The translations under genes were made by a program, and so were the position numbers. From positions 1 through 6,103 of the forward strand of contig QHUV01000358.1 in assembly GCA_003222065.1 (NCBI GenBank): a DNA stretch of 6,103 bases, read 5' to 3'. Origin of the DNA: Gemmatimonadota bacterium. GTDB taxonomy: Bacteria; Gemmatimonadota; Gemmatimonadetes; Gemmatimonadales; Gemmatimonadaceae. The notes beneath the pieces are model-generated. The model ran no database searches, had not been told where the DNA came from, and saw only the letters and a program-made list of their open reading frames with translations. Shown here piece after piece: positions 1 to 6,103 of the stretch (position 1 is the stretch's first letter; the number at the start of each line of letters is the position of its first letter).

Positions 1-397
1 ATCGCGCGACCGAGAGCGGAGTGTACAACCCGGGCACCTGCGTGCTGGTGCCGCACGCGAATAACCCATACGGTCCCGACGACGGGAAAATCGTGCGGCG
101 GTCATAGTCCCATCCCACTTGGGAGAGCTGCGCGTCGATCAACTCGTCACCGACGAGACCTGTGGCAACGATGTATTGCGTGAACGCACACTCGAAGTCG
201 CCGATGGCGCTGTTGACCAGGAGTTGCGCATAGGCCGGGTTCTCGAGGTCCGAGGCGGTCACGCGACTTGGCGCGTCCTGATCGAGGATTTTGCCGGCGT
301 CGTAACACGCGCCGGCCAACGCGAGACTGGCGACGGCCGTCGCCACGCGCTGCGCGCGGACGAGGGCGCCGACACGATGTGAGAATACGCTAATCAT
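1..397 (-). CDS. SusD/RagB-like nutrient-uptake outer-membrane lipoprotein, N-terminal part (runs off left edge)
   Basis: This frame opens with ATG at 397-395 and stays open for 132 codons to the window edge, so the C-terminal part is missing. The protein begins with an arginine-containing n-region and a hydrophobic stretch (VATAVASLALAGAC), which looks like a lipoprotein signal with Cys31 as the lipidated residue; the lipobox AGAC is imperfect. The mature part (CYDAGKILDQDAPSRV, then LVNSAIGDFECAFTQY and PGLYTPLSVAR) resembles the N-terminal helical region of RagB/SusD proteins. In that family the lipoprotein caps the SusC channel on the cell surface and captures the nutrient. Its place directly after a SusC-like receptor, 30 bp past the receptor's original stop at 428-430, strongly supports this and suggests co-transcription. 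The ribosome site is weak (AAGCGAGA about 6 bases before the ATG), so translation may depend on coupling. The substrate cannot be told from the sequence. Confidence 0.85.
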   Translation of the reverse strand, partial: MISVFSHRVGALVRAQRVATAVASLALAGACYDAGKILDQDAPSRVTASDLENPAYAQLLVNSAIGDFECAFTQYIVATGLVGDELIDAQLSQVGWDYDRRTIFPSSGPYGLFACGTSTQVPGLYTPLSVAR

Positions 398-3239
398 TGA
401 AAAATCTCGCTTCGCGGAGCCGCGCCGCTAGAAGGTGAGTGTGAAGGTCGTGATGAATTGAGCCAGCGCCGGTGTAACCGCCTGATCGAACGAATCGACT
501 TGAATTCCGAGTTGCGAGCGGCTCTCCGGATCGAGGCCGCCGTACGGCGTCCACGTGTGGAGGTTCCGGCCCGGGGCTCACATTCACCTCGCAGATCGAG
601 AAAATCGAGCAGCGAATCAGATCCGTCGCGTTGAGCAGCTTGTTGCCTTTGCGGAAATCGGCCATCGCGTGAAGCTTCAGTTGCTGCCACAGCGTGACCG
701 AGGTATTCACGGCGCCGCTCGCCTTCGGCGTGATGCTGCCGACAAAGACCTGCGGCGCCGTGGCGCATGGCACCGGCGCCCCACCGGGATTGTGACCAAT
801 GCCGCCGTCACAGAGCGCGTTGATCGCTTTCTTCGTCACTGGATCATACGTCGCGCTCACGACGCGCTTCGTGAAGAACCCGGCGATTGGAAAGCCCTGC
901 TCGTGATGTTGATCGGGCAACCCGGAGAAGACGATCGCCGGCAGACCGCCCATATCCTCGATGCGATCGTGCGTCGTCGCGACGCTCGCGCCGATGTCCC
1001 ACGACACCTCGCGACGATTGATCGCCGATGCGTTCACGGCGAGCTCGACGCCATGGTTGGCGACGCGGCCGATGTTGACGAACTGCGGGTTGGGGAATCC
1101 GCCTGACGGCGCCGTGCCGCGCGAGAGGATCGCGTCTCGCGTCTGCTTCGTGAAATACGTGAAATCGAGCGAGAACCGCCTGAAGAGCGACGCCTCAAAG
1201 CCCGCTTCGAACTCTTGAGCGCGCTCCGGCTTGAGGTTCGAGTTGCCGGGGAACTGCGGCGTGACGATCGGTTGGTCGTTAGGTCCCGTGCTCGGCACGT
1301 ACGTTTGCAGTGCGGCAAAGGCGTCGGGCTGCTGACCGGATAGTCCGTACGCGCTGCGAAGTCGGAACTGATCGATCGCGCCGATATGCCAGAACGACTC
1401 GTCGCTCACCACCCACGAGCCGCTGATCTTCGGATACGTGACGAGCTTTGCATCCTTGCCGAACGCGCTGTTGTTGTCGACGCGCACGGCGCCGGTGAGG
1501 AATAACCGATCGCGCCAGCCCATCTGCTGCTGAACGAAGAAGCCGAGCGTGGTGTTCGTGACATAGTCTTGGCTGCCCTTCACGTTGGCCGCGGCAGCCG
1601 CCGTCGTTAGGTTCGGAGCCGGAAACTGCGTCGCCGTGATCTGGGTGACGTCGATGCGCTTGCGATAGAGCTGCCCGCCGATCGACGACGTCGAGACGAG
1701 AGATCGAGGCAGCGAGACCGTCGCCGTCCCGCTATAGTCCGCCGTCGCGTAGCTGATCGTGCGCAGATCCTGATTCAGTCCGCCTTGCGACGCGACCGTG
1801 CCGAAGAACTGCACGTATTGCGGCGGCAGATAATTGGCAAGTGCCTGATTGTCCTCGCTCGTCTGATCGAGGCCCAGCGTCACCCGCTGAGTGAACCACC
1901 GCAGCGGCCGATGGTTCAGTTGTAAGCTGCCCGTGAAGCGGATGACTGACTGAGAATTGAGAAATGCCGCGTCGAGGGCCTCCGGTGGCGCCAGGAAGAA
2001 TCCGCGCGTCGGACTATTGACCGCGAGCGGCGAGCCGAACTCCCCATCAAAGAAACGGCTCGCGCCGTACTCTTGCCCGAGGTAGTTCGTCCCCTTGATG
2101 ACGTGAAGACTTGTTGATACGTCGTAGGCCGCGCTCGGTGAAATCGTTAGGTTCGCATGGCCGGTAAAGCGACCGACGCGATTGGTCGGCTCGATGCCGG
2201 TGTCGTGGTCGTACGTCGACGACAGGTAGTAGTTGAGCGCTCTCTCACCACCGCGATAGTTGACCTCGTACGACTGCATCACGCCATTCTTGAAGAGCGG
2301 CGTGCCGCGCGCCGCTTCCGCCTTGACGGCGTTCCACGTCACGATGTTGCCGCCCGGGTCGCGCGCGAAATTTGTCGGCATCCGGTTTTCGGCGTCCGAG
2401 AACCACTGCGTTCCCAAGCGCACCAGCGCGTTGAGATGGGGCGCGCCCGCGCCACCCTTTTTGGTAATGATCTGGACTACACCATTCGCCGCCTCCGTGC
2501 CGTACAGCGTACCGGCGGCAGGGCCCTTGATGATCTCGATGGATTCGATGTCTTCGGGGCTGATGTCATCGAGGCGAGAGACGACGTTGCCGCCCTGCTC
2601 ACGCGGGCCGGTGCCGACGTCGTTCGAGACGCGGACACCGTCGATGTAGATCAGCGGTTGCTGCGACAGCGAGAGCGTCGAGCGCCCGCGAATGTTGATC
2701 ACCGTGCCACTGCCCGCTCGCCCCGTGCCACTCGTGACGACCACACCCGGGGCGCGCCCGTTGATGAGACTTCCCAGATCGCCGACCGCCGCGGCGCGCA
2801 CCTCGTCCGCGGCCGGGATCGTGGCGACCGAATTTCCGACGGCGCGTCGCTCGACCGCGCCCGCCTGTCCCGTGACGACGAGCGCATTCAGCTCGATCGG
2901 CGACTCACTCAAGAGAATGCGCAGACCGTCAGTGCCGACTGTGGTGCGCTGCGTTTGCGCTCGGAAGCCGACGCGGCGGATCTCCAGCGTCACGTCACCG
3001 GAGGGCAAGCCGGTCAGCCGAAAGCGCCCGTTCGCGTCGCTCAGCGTTAGGCGGCCCGTGCCCTGCACCGCGATCTGCGCATTGGCGATGGGCGTCTCGC
3101 TGCCGGTGGCGAGAACGGTCCCGCTGATCACGCCCGCGCCGGCGACGGCTTGGGCGTGCAAGGGGACAGCTACAGGGATGGCGAGGGGCGAGAAGTAGGC
3201 GGCAGCGGAAAGCAGCCAACGGTAGCGAACGAGTCGCAT
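390..3239 (-). CDS. SusC/RagA-family TonB-dependent outer-membrane receptor, 3' end deleted and frameshifted
   Basis: ATG at 3239-3237 is chosen because GGAG lies 7 bases upstream and a signal peptide follows directly (MRLVRYRWLL to PLHAQ, cleavage near residue 29). The open frame continues 48 codons further upstream, but that part covers the candidate promoter and lacks a signal. Domains: carboxypeptidase-regulatory-like fold at about 37-115; plug at about 119-265 with VVTGQAGAVERRAVGN, NIRGRS, PLIYIDGVRV and the SusC signature (DDISPEDIESIEIIKGP, then GTLYGTEAANGVVQIITKKG); then the beta-barrel. Barrel similarity holds to LLNATDLIRCSIFSICEVN (about residue 886). After that this frame reads arginine-rich nonsense and stops at 390-392, inside the downstream SusD gene. 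The genuine C-terminus is in another frame, ending at 428 (separate entry). With SusD it should import an oligomeric nutrient using TonB energy. Whether it works depends on whether the lesion is real, since the last barrel strands would be lost. Confidence 0.9.
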   Translation of the reverse strand: MRLVRYRWLLSAAAYFSPLAIPVAVPLHAQAVAGAGVISGTVLATGSETPIANAQIAVQGTGRLTLSDANGRFRLTGLPSGDVTLEIRRVGFRAQTQRTTVGTDGLRILLSESPIELNALVVTGQAGAVERRAVGNSVATIPAADEVRAAAVGDLGSLINGRAPGVVVTSGTGRAGSGTVINIRGRSTLSLSQQPLIYIDGVRVSNDVGTGPREQGGNVVSRLDDISPEDIESIEIIKGPAAGTLYGTEAANGVVQIITKKGGAGAPHLNALVRLGTQWFSDAENRMPTNFARDPGGNIVTWNAVKAEAARGTPLFKNGVMQSYEVNYRGGERALNYYLSSTYDHDTGIEPTNRVGRFTGHANLTISPSAAYDVSTSLHVIKGTNYLGQEYGASRFFDGEFGSPLAVNSPTRGFFLAPPEALDAAFLNSQSVIRFTGSLQLNHRPLRWFTQRVTLGLDQTSEDNQALANYLPPQYVQFFGTVASQGGLNQDLRTISYATADYSGTATVSLPRSLVSTSSIGGQLYRKRIDVTQITATQFPAPNLTTAAAAANVKGSQDYVTNTTLGFFVQQQMGWRDRLFLTGAVRVDNNSAFGKDAKLVTYPKISGSWVVSDESFWHIGAIDQFRLRSAYGLSGQQPDAFAALQTYVPSTGPNDQPIVTPQFPGNSNLKPERAQEFEAGFEASLFRRFSLDFTYFTKQTRDAILSRGTAPSGGFPNPQFVNIGRVANHGVELAVNASAINRREVSWDIGASVATTHDRIEDMGGLPAIVFSGLPDQHHEQGFPIAGFFTKRVVSATYDPVTKKAINALCDGGIGHNPGGAPVPCATAPQVFVGSITPKASGAVNTSVTLWQQLKLHAMADFRKGNKLLNATDLIRCSIFSICEVNVSPGPEPPHVDAVRRPRSGEPLATRNSSRFVRSGGYTGAGSIHHDLHTHLLAARLREARFFND
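428..571 (-). pseudogene. Displaced C-terminal end of the SusC-like receptor (out of frame)
   Basis: These 47 codons plus a TAG read GRNLHTWTPYGG, LDPESRSQLGIQVDSFDQ, AVTPALAQFI and TTFTLTF. This is the standard end of SusC/RagA receptors: the GRNL.TWT.Y.GLDPE motif followed by the last barrel strand ending in phenylalanine, the outer-membrane insertion signal recognised by BAM. It lies in a different frame from the body of the receptor. From the ATG at 3239 to this stop is 2812 bases, one more than a multiple of three. The family normally has several tens of residues, including one or two barrel strands, between the point where the body stops matching (base 582) and GRN. I judge this to be a deletion with frame change, not a simple one-base indel. 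Confidence 0.85.
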
Positions 3240-3246
3240 AGCATCA

Positions 3247-3250
3247 CTCC
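3247..3250 (-). promoter_or_regulatory. Ribosome binding site of the SusC-like receptor
   Basis: GGAG on the minus strand, 7 bases before ATG 3239-3237. It fixes the start of the receptor at the signal-peptide methionine and argues against the upstream in-frame ATG at 3383. Confidence 0.75.
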
Positions 3251-3307
3251 AGGACTGGGCGGGCGCGTGCAAACGCGGGGGACGGAGTGGGACGAGCAGG
3301 GCGCGCG

Positions 3308-3336
3308 AATATGGTGGTATACCAATCCGGGCGCAA
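3308..3336 (-). promoter_or_regulatory. Candidate sigma70-type promoter for the susCD-like operon
   Basis: On the minus strand TTGCGC (3336-3331) and CATATT (3313-3308) are separated by exactly 17 bases. They match the TTGACA and TATAAT consensus at 3 and 4 of 6 positions. Initiation would fall near 3300, giving a 5' leader of about 60 bases ending in the GGAG ribosome site. This is the most AT-rich spot of the intergenic region. Housekeeping promoter rules in Gemmatimonadota are not well known to me, so the boxes are tentative. The palindromic operator candidate in the spacer makes the assignment more credible. Confidence 0.4.
3315..3324. promoter_or_regulatory. Candidate GntR/FCD operator, TGGTATACCA
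   Basis: A perfect 10-bp palindrome lies within the 17-base spacer of the candidate receptor promoter. Read on the minus strand with flanks it is ATTGGTATACCACC. From memory, this resembles the UxuR/ExuR-type box of FCD-subfamily GntR regulators (core GGTATACC, often flanked TT...AA). The neighbouring gntR gene encodes an FCD-type regulator and is the natural candidate to bind it. Occupancy between -35 and -10 would repress the susCD-like operon until an effector releases the protein. I saw no second copy in the window. Confidence 0.55.
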
Positions 3337-3418
3337 TCCTGCGCACCATGAACCTCGCGACCATGCTGCCCCGTCACGTCCAACGTCGAGATCGCAACAC
3401 GAAACCAACTCGGCTACC

Positions 3419-3440
3419 GCGATAGGCGACCGCCTAGCGC
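3419..3440 (-). terminator. Inverted repeat overlapping the gntR stop codon, possible terminator hairpin
   Basis: On the minus strand GCGCTAGGCG, GT, CGCCTATCGC forms ten-base arms around a two-base centre with one mismatch; the inner six pairs are perfect. The gntR stop TAG is inside the first arm. As RNA it would form a GC-rich hairpin just at the end of gntR, but no T-tract follows, so it is not a canonical intrinsic terminator. Alternatives are a Rho-linked or mRNA-stabilising hairpin, or a protein-binding site about 90 bp upstream of the candidate receptor promoter. Confidence 0.35.
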
Positions 3441-4249
3441 AAATGCCAGATTCCGCGTTCGCCGAGCTCCGCGATCACCGTCGCCAACCGTTGGGATGCA
3501 TTACGCCAATTCGTCTCGACCGCCGACTGCGCCGCATCCGGGTCGCCCGCGGCGATAGCGCGCGTAATGATCTCGTGCTCCTTCACGGACGTCGGCAGCT
3601 CGTCGAGGAGGACGCTGACATAGAGCCGCGTGTATCGTTCGCTCTGCGGCTTGATCGCGCGATGCAATGCGAGCAGCCGCGGACCGACGATCCCTTCCAC
3701 ATACGTGCGATGAAACGCGAGATCCAGCTCGAACGCCCGCGCATGGTTACCGCGCGTTCGCGACGCGATCGCGAGCTCTCGGTTGATCTCGCGCAGCGTC
3801 CGCACGAGTGGCCGCCGCTGCTCGGGCGGGAGCGCCGCTGCTTCGCGCGCCGCGAGTCCCTCGAGGTGGCCGACGATGAGTAATAGCTCACGTCCGTCCG
3901 TTTGCGTCAGCGGTGTGACGATGAGCCGCTGATCGCGACCGATACCCGACGACGCGACGAATCCTTCTTGCTGCAGCCGATGCAGCGCGCTCCGCACCGG
4001 CGTCCGACTCAGACCCAATCGCTCGACCACGGCCCGCTCGGCGATGCGAGCGCCCGGCGGCAGCTGCCCGGACACGATGAGCGTGCGCAGCTCCTGGTAG
4101 ACGCGCGAGACGTTGTCGTCGCGTTCCGGAGTAAGCGTAATGGCTCGTGAGGGGGACGAACGTCCGGACGCAGGGCCGGATCCGTTCCCGTTGGAACCGC
4201 GAGTTTTGAGCGTTCGCGCAACCGCGCGTGTCGAAGCTGAGGAAGGCAC
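3434..4249 (-). CDS. GntR-family transcriptional regulator, FadR/FCD subfamily
   Basis: A 271-residue DNA-binding regulator. The start is GTG at 4249-4247: an in-frame TAG lies four codons upstream, and a weak AGG sits 8 bases before the GTG. Residues 1-45 are a basic, Ser/Gly-rich tail. The GntR winged helix-turn-helix covers about 47-113 (VYQELRTLIVSGQLPPGARI, recognition segment LGLSRTPVRSALHRLQQEGF). An FCD ligand-binding domain follows at about 119-265 with ELDLAFHRTY (Asp176, His180) and KEHEII (His225). These match metal-ligand positions of FCD domains. The usual third histidine, in the A-M-x-x-H-L segment, appears to be Asn247. Such proteins usually repress catabolic or uptake genes and respond to small organic acids or sugar acids. 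The effector here is unknown. The candidate operator before the downstream receptor gene suggests that it controls that operon. Confidence 0.9.
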   Translation of the reverse strand: MPSSASTRAVARTLKTRGSNGNGSGPASGRSSPSRAITLTPERDDNVSRVYQELRTLIVSGQLPPGARIAERAVVERLGLSRTPVRSALHRLQQEGFVASSGIGRDQRLIVTPLTQTDGRELLLIVGHLEGLAAREAAALPPEQRRPLVRTLREINRELAIASRTRGNHARAFELDLAFHRTYVEGIVGPRLLALHRAIKPQSERYTRLYVSVLLDELPTSVKEHEIITRAIAAGDPDAAQSAVETNWRNASQRLATVIAELGERGIWHLR

Positions 4250-4410
4250 GGTGCCAACCTAGGAATCCATGGAGGCCAACGCAAGAACGGATCGCGGCCA
4301 GGTCGCAGCCTTTTGTGCGCGCGATGTGTCCAACTCGTCATGAGCCGTTGTCGTTCTGCGATCCGCGCTGAAAGTTCATGCCGAGTGACTCACGGCAACC
4401 AACCACGCTG
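4250..4410. other. Divergent intergenic region between gntR and the permease gene
   Basis: This 161-bp stretch must hold the start signals for gntR (minus) and the permease (plus), but I see no convincing promoter pair on either strand. No Shine-Dalgarno precedes ATG 4411. ATG 4378 is in the same frame as 4411 and could be an alternative permease start adding eleven residues. Small palindromes occur (CCTAGG at 4258-4263, CCATGG at 4267-4272, GTGACTCAC at 4385-4393), but none resembles the TGGTATACCA operator, so autoregulation of gntR is not supported here. Confidence 0.5.
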
Positions 4411-6103
4411 ATGGACATCCTCGCTCAGGACCTCCGCTCTCGATTGGCGCGCGGCGAGTCACACACTCTCCGGTATCGTCGCCATCACCGGCGGTGGCGC
4501 GAACCTAACGACGAACGGTGAAGCGGAACGGGTGACGGCGATCAACGCCACGGCAAACCTGTTCGACGTCCTTGGCGTCAGACCGATCCTGGGCCGAGGC
4601 TTCGCGCCTGGCGAGGACGACCGCGGGGCGGCCGCGCGCGTCGTCGTGTTGAGCGACGGCTTCTGGCGGCGGCGATTCGCCGGCGACAAGGGCATCCTCG
4701 GCCGCATCATTGACCTCGACGGTGGGCCGTACACGGTCATCGGCGTCATGGCCCCCGATTTCGTCTTTCCCGCTGGCGGCAGGATGCCCGATCTCTGGCT
4801 CCCGTTCACCGGGCCAGCAGGCATAGTCGAGAACCGCGGTGCCCGCTTTTTCGACGTCTTCGCTCGTCTCGCACCGGGCGTCTCAATCGAACAGGCCTCG
4901 CTCGAGATGCGTCAGATCGCGGCGCGATTGGAGCGCCAGTACCCTAACGACGACGCCAATCGATCGGTTCTGCTCATGCCGCTGCGTCAGGCCGTTGCCG
5001 GCTCCGTGCGCGAGCCGCTCCTCGTGCTCCTCGGAGCCGTCGTGCTCGTCCTCCTCGTCGCCTGCGCGAACGTGGCGAGTCTCCTATTGGCTCGCGCCGC
5101 GACTCGCGAGCACGATGTCGCGGTTCGGCTCGCGTTAGGCGCCAGCCGGAGTCGACTGACGAGACAGTTTCTCACCGAGAGCGTCGTACTCGCCGTCGTC
5201 GGCGCCATTGGGGGGACCGCGGCCGCTTGGATAGCGCTCCGCATGGTAGGCAGTGTCGGCGCCCGCTTCCTCCCGATCCCGGGCGATATACCACTCGACG
5301 GGCGCGTCCTGCTCGCGCTGCTCATTGTATCCGTCAGCAGCGGCGTGCTGTTTGGCCTCGCTCCCGCACTGCGCGGGACGGCGCGCCCATTGCGTGACGC
5401 GCTCGCCGGCGCCGGCAAGAGCACAGCGGGTACTGTGCGACAACGCTCGCGTAGCGCCCTGGTCGTCGCCCAGATCGCCCTCTCGCTGGTGCTCCTCGTC
5501 GGCGCCGGGCTGCTCTTGCGCAGCTTTCTCCTCCTCGCGCACACGTCCACCGGGCTAAACGCGAACGGCGTCGTAACGACGCGCCTCTCCGTCTCGAGGC
5601 GTGGCGCCGACTCGACGGCGACCGGCCGTGCCAGTCGCGTCTTCACGCCAGTCCTCGAGCAGCTGCGCGCGACCCCTGGCGTCATCGCCGCCGGCGTCAC
5701 GACCCACATTCCGCTCCAGCGTTGGGGGACGAATGGCACCTTCTGGATCGTCGGTCACCCGAAGCCGACGCCAGGCCAGGAACCGCACGCCGAGTTTCGC
5801 ACCATCAGCCCCGGCTACCTCGCGGCGTTAGGCATCCCACTGCGTCGTGGCCGCGACTTCAACGACGGCGACCACTCGACGGCCAACGAGCCGGTGATCG
5901 TGAACGAAGCGTTCGCGCGCCGGGAGCTGCCGGGCATCGATCCGATCGGCCAGCGCATCGCACTCGACGACAGCATGGTCTTCACCGTCGTCGGCGTCGC
6001 GGGTGACGTCAGGCAGGCGGGACTTACATCGCCACCGCTCGCCGAGATCTATTTCACGTATCGCAGTGAGCGGGCGACGTGGCTCACCCCGATCAATCTG
6101 CTC
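4411..6103 (+). pseudogene. ADOP/MacB-type ABC-transporter permease, N-terminal deletion and frameshift, runs off right edge
   Basis: ATG 4411 opens MDILAQDLR, the usual start of ADOP permeases. That frame then stops after about 30 codons. The family sequence resumes in the next frame at LDWRAASHTLSGIVAI (from 4439) and is open for 554 codons from 4442 to the edge. Between the two pieces the family has the first membrane helix and the ALGIGANTAIFSVV-type motif, about 75 residues, absent here. Present in order: MacB-like periplasmic core (NLFDVLGVRPILGRGF, VVLSDGFWRRRFAG, YTVIGVMAPDFVFP; 4540-5000), an FtsX membrane unit (helices near 5012-5100, 5168-5250, 5300-5374; motif NVASLLLARAATREHDVAVR then LALGAS), a further helix (5450-5540) and the second periplasmic domain, incomplete at the edge. 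ADOP proteins are solitary permeases without a linked ATPase, and none is seen here. The first possible start in the main frame is GTG 4532, which would lack the first helix. Substrate is unknown. Confidence 0.8.

Larger units (their letters stand above)
1277..5832. repeat. Dispersed 7-mer CGTTAGG / CCTAACG, eight copies
   Basis: CGTTAGG is on the plus strand at 1277-1283, 1605-1611, 2145-2151, 3045-3051, 5133-5139 and 5826-5832. Its complement CCTAACG is at 4504-4510 and 4943-4949. All copies are inside the receptor or permease genes and are read in more than one frame: AAC CTA ACG (Asn-Leu-Thr), CCT AAC GAC (Pro-Asn-Asp) and GCG TTA GGC (Ala-Leu-Gly). Flanks share only one or two bases, so these are not copies of a longer repeat. 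The role is unknown. Confidence 0.6.

Noticed and set aside
565..590. Programmed ribosomal frameshift joining the two receptor frames
   Set aside because: There is no slippery heptamer, and a frame change alone would not restore the missing barrel segment.
555..1106. Plus-strand open frame (183 codons) antisense to the receptor barrel
   Set aside because: No family resemblance, and the opposite strand encodes clear receptor sequence.
2157..3050. Long plus-strand open frame (297 codons) antisense to the receptor
   Set aside because: It is arginine- and aspartate-rich with no recognisable domain, and mirrors the plug and barrel codons of a well-supported receptor on the other strand; GC-rich DNA gives such shadows routinely.
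3287..3883. Plus-strand open frame (198 codons) opposite gntR
   Set aside because: Reverse-strand shadow of the helix-rich FCD domain; no independent coding signs.
4381..4396. Inverted sequence around GTGACTCAC upstream of the permease as an operator
   Set aside because: The perfect part is only nine bases, outer pairing needs a bulge, and no second copy or matching regulator is seen.
4987..5739. Minus-strand open frame (250 codons) opposite the permease
   Set aside because: Low-complexity Arg/Ser/Ala/Thr composition with no domain; the plus strand encodes conserved FtsX helices and motifs.
1..6103. Frequent CGATCG / GCGATCGC-like words as an iterated palindrome
   Set aside because: Several copies occur, but high G+C and Asp/Ile/Arg codon combinations explain much of this; the excess is far weaker than for CGTTAGG.
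1..6103. tRNA, rRNA, riboswitch, CRISPR array, insertion sequence or attachment site
   Set aside because: Read for on both strands; no cloverleaf, regular spaced repeat, transposase or terminal inverted repeat was seen.

Overview
The window is a GC-rich (about 60-65% G+C by eye) piece of a bacterial chromosome. It carries a SusC/SusD-type outer-membrane uptake pair, a GntR/FCD transcription regulator and a divergent MacB/FtsX-type permease of the ADOP class. A SusCD pair in high-GC DNA, ADOP permeases, and a plug domain opening with VVTGQAGAVERRAVGN all fit Gemmatimonadota best. This is an inference from family resemblance; Acidobacteriota or another high-GC FCB-group lineage is possible.

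Layout. On the minus strand, read from high to low coordinates: gntR (4249-3434); a 194-bp gap holding a candidate promoter with a GntR-type palindrome in its spacer; the SusC/RagA-like TonB-dependent receptor (start 3239, original end 428, present reading frame to 390); and, 30 bp after the original receptor stop, the first 132 codons of a SusD/RagB-like lipoprotein (start 397) running off the left edge. On the plus strand, after a 161-bp divergent intergenic region, an ADOP permease starts at about 4411 and runs off the right edge.

How they may work together. The receptor and lipoprotein should form one outer-membrane importer, TonB-powered, for an unknown oligomeric nutrient. The GntR/FCD protein is the obvious candidate controller, because TGGTATACCA (a core like the UxuR/ExuR box) lies between the candidate -35 and -10 of the receptor promoter. 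The permease looks unrelated to uptake.

Two things stand out. First, the receptor and the permease each carry the same kind of lesion: a segment that I estimate at 60-80 residues is missing and the reading frame changes at the join (about 571-584 and 4431-4442). These are either real gene-breaking deletions or, perhaps more likely, assembly mis-joins. Second, the non-palindromic 7-mer CGTTAGG/CCTAACG occurs eight times on the two strands, where base composition predicts fewer than one. All eight lie inside coding sequence, often using codons that are rare here (TTA, CTA). It looks like a genome-wide functional or marker word that I cannot name. No RNA genes, CRISPR arrays or insertion sequences were seen.
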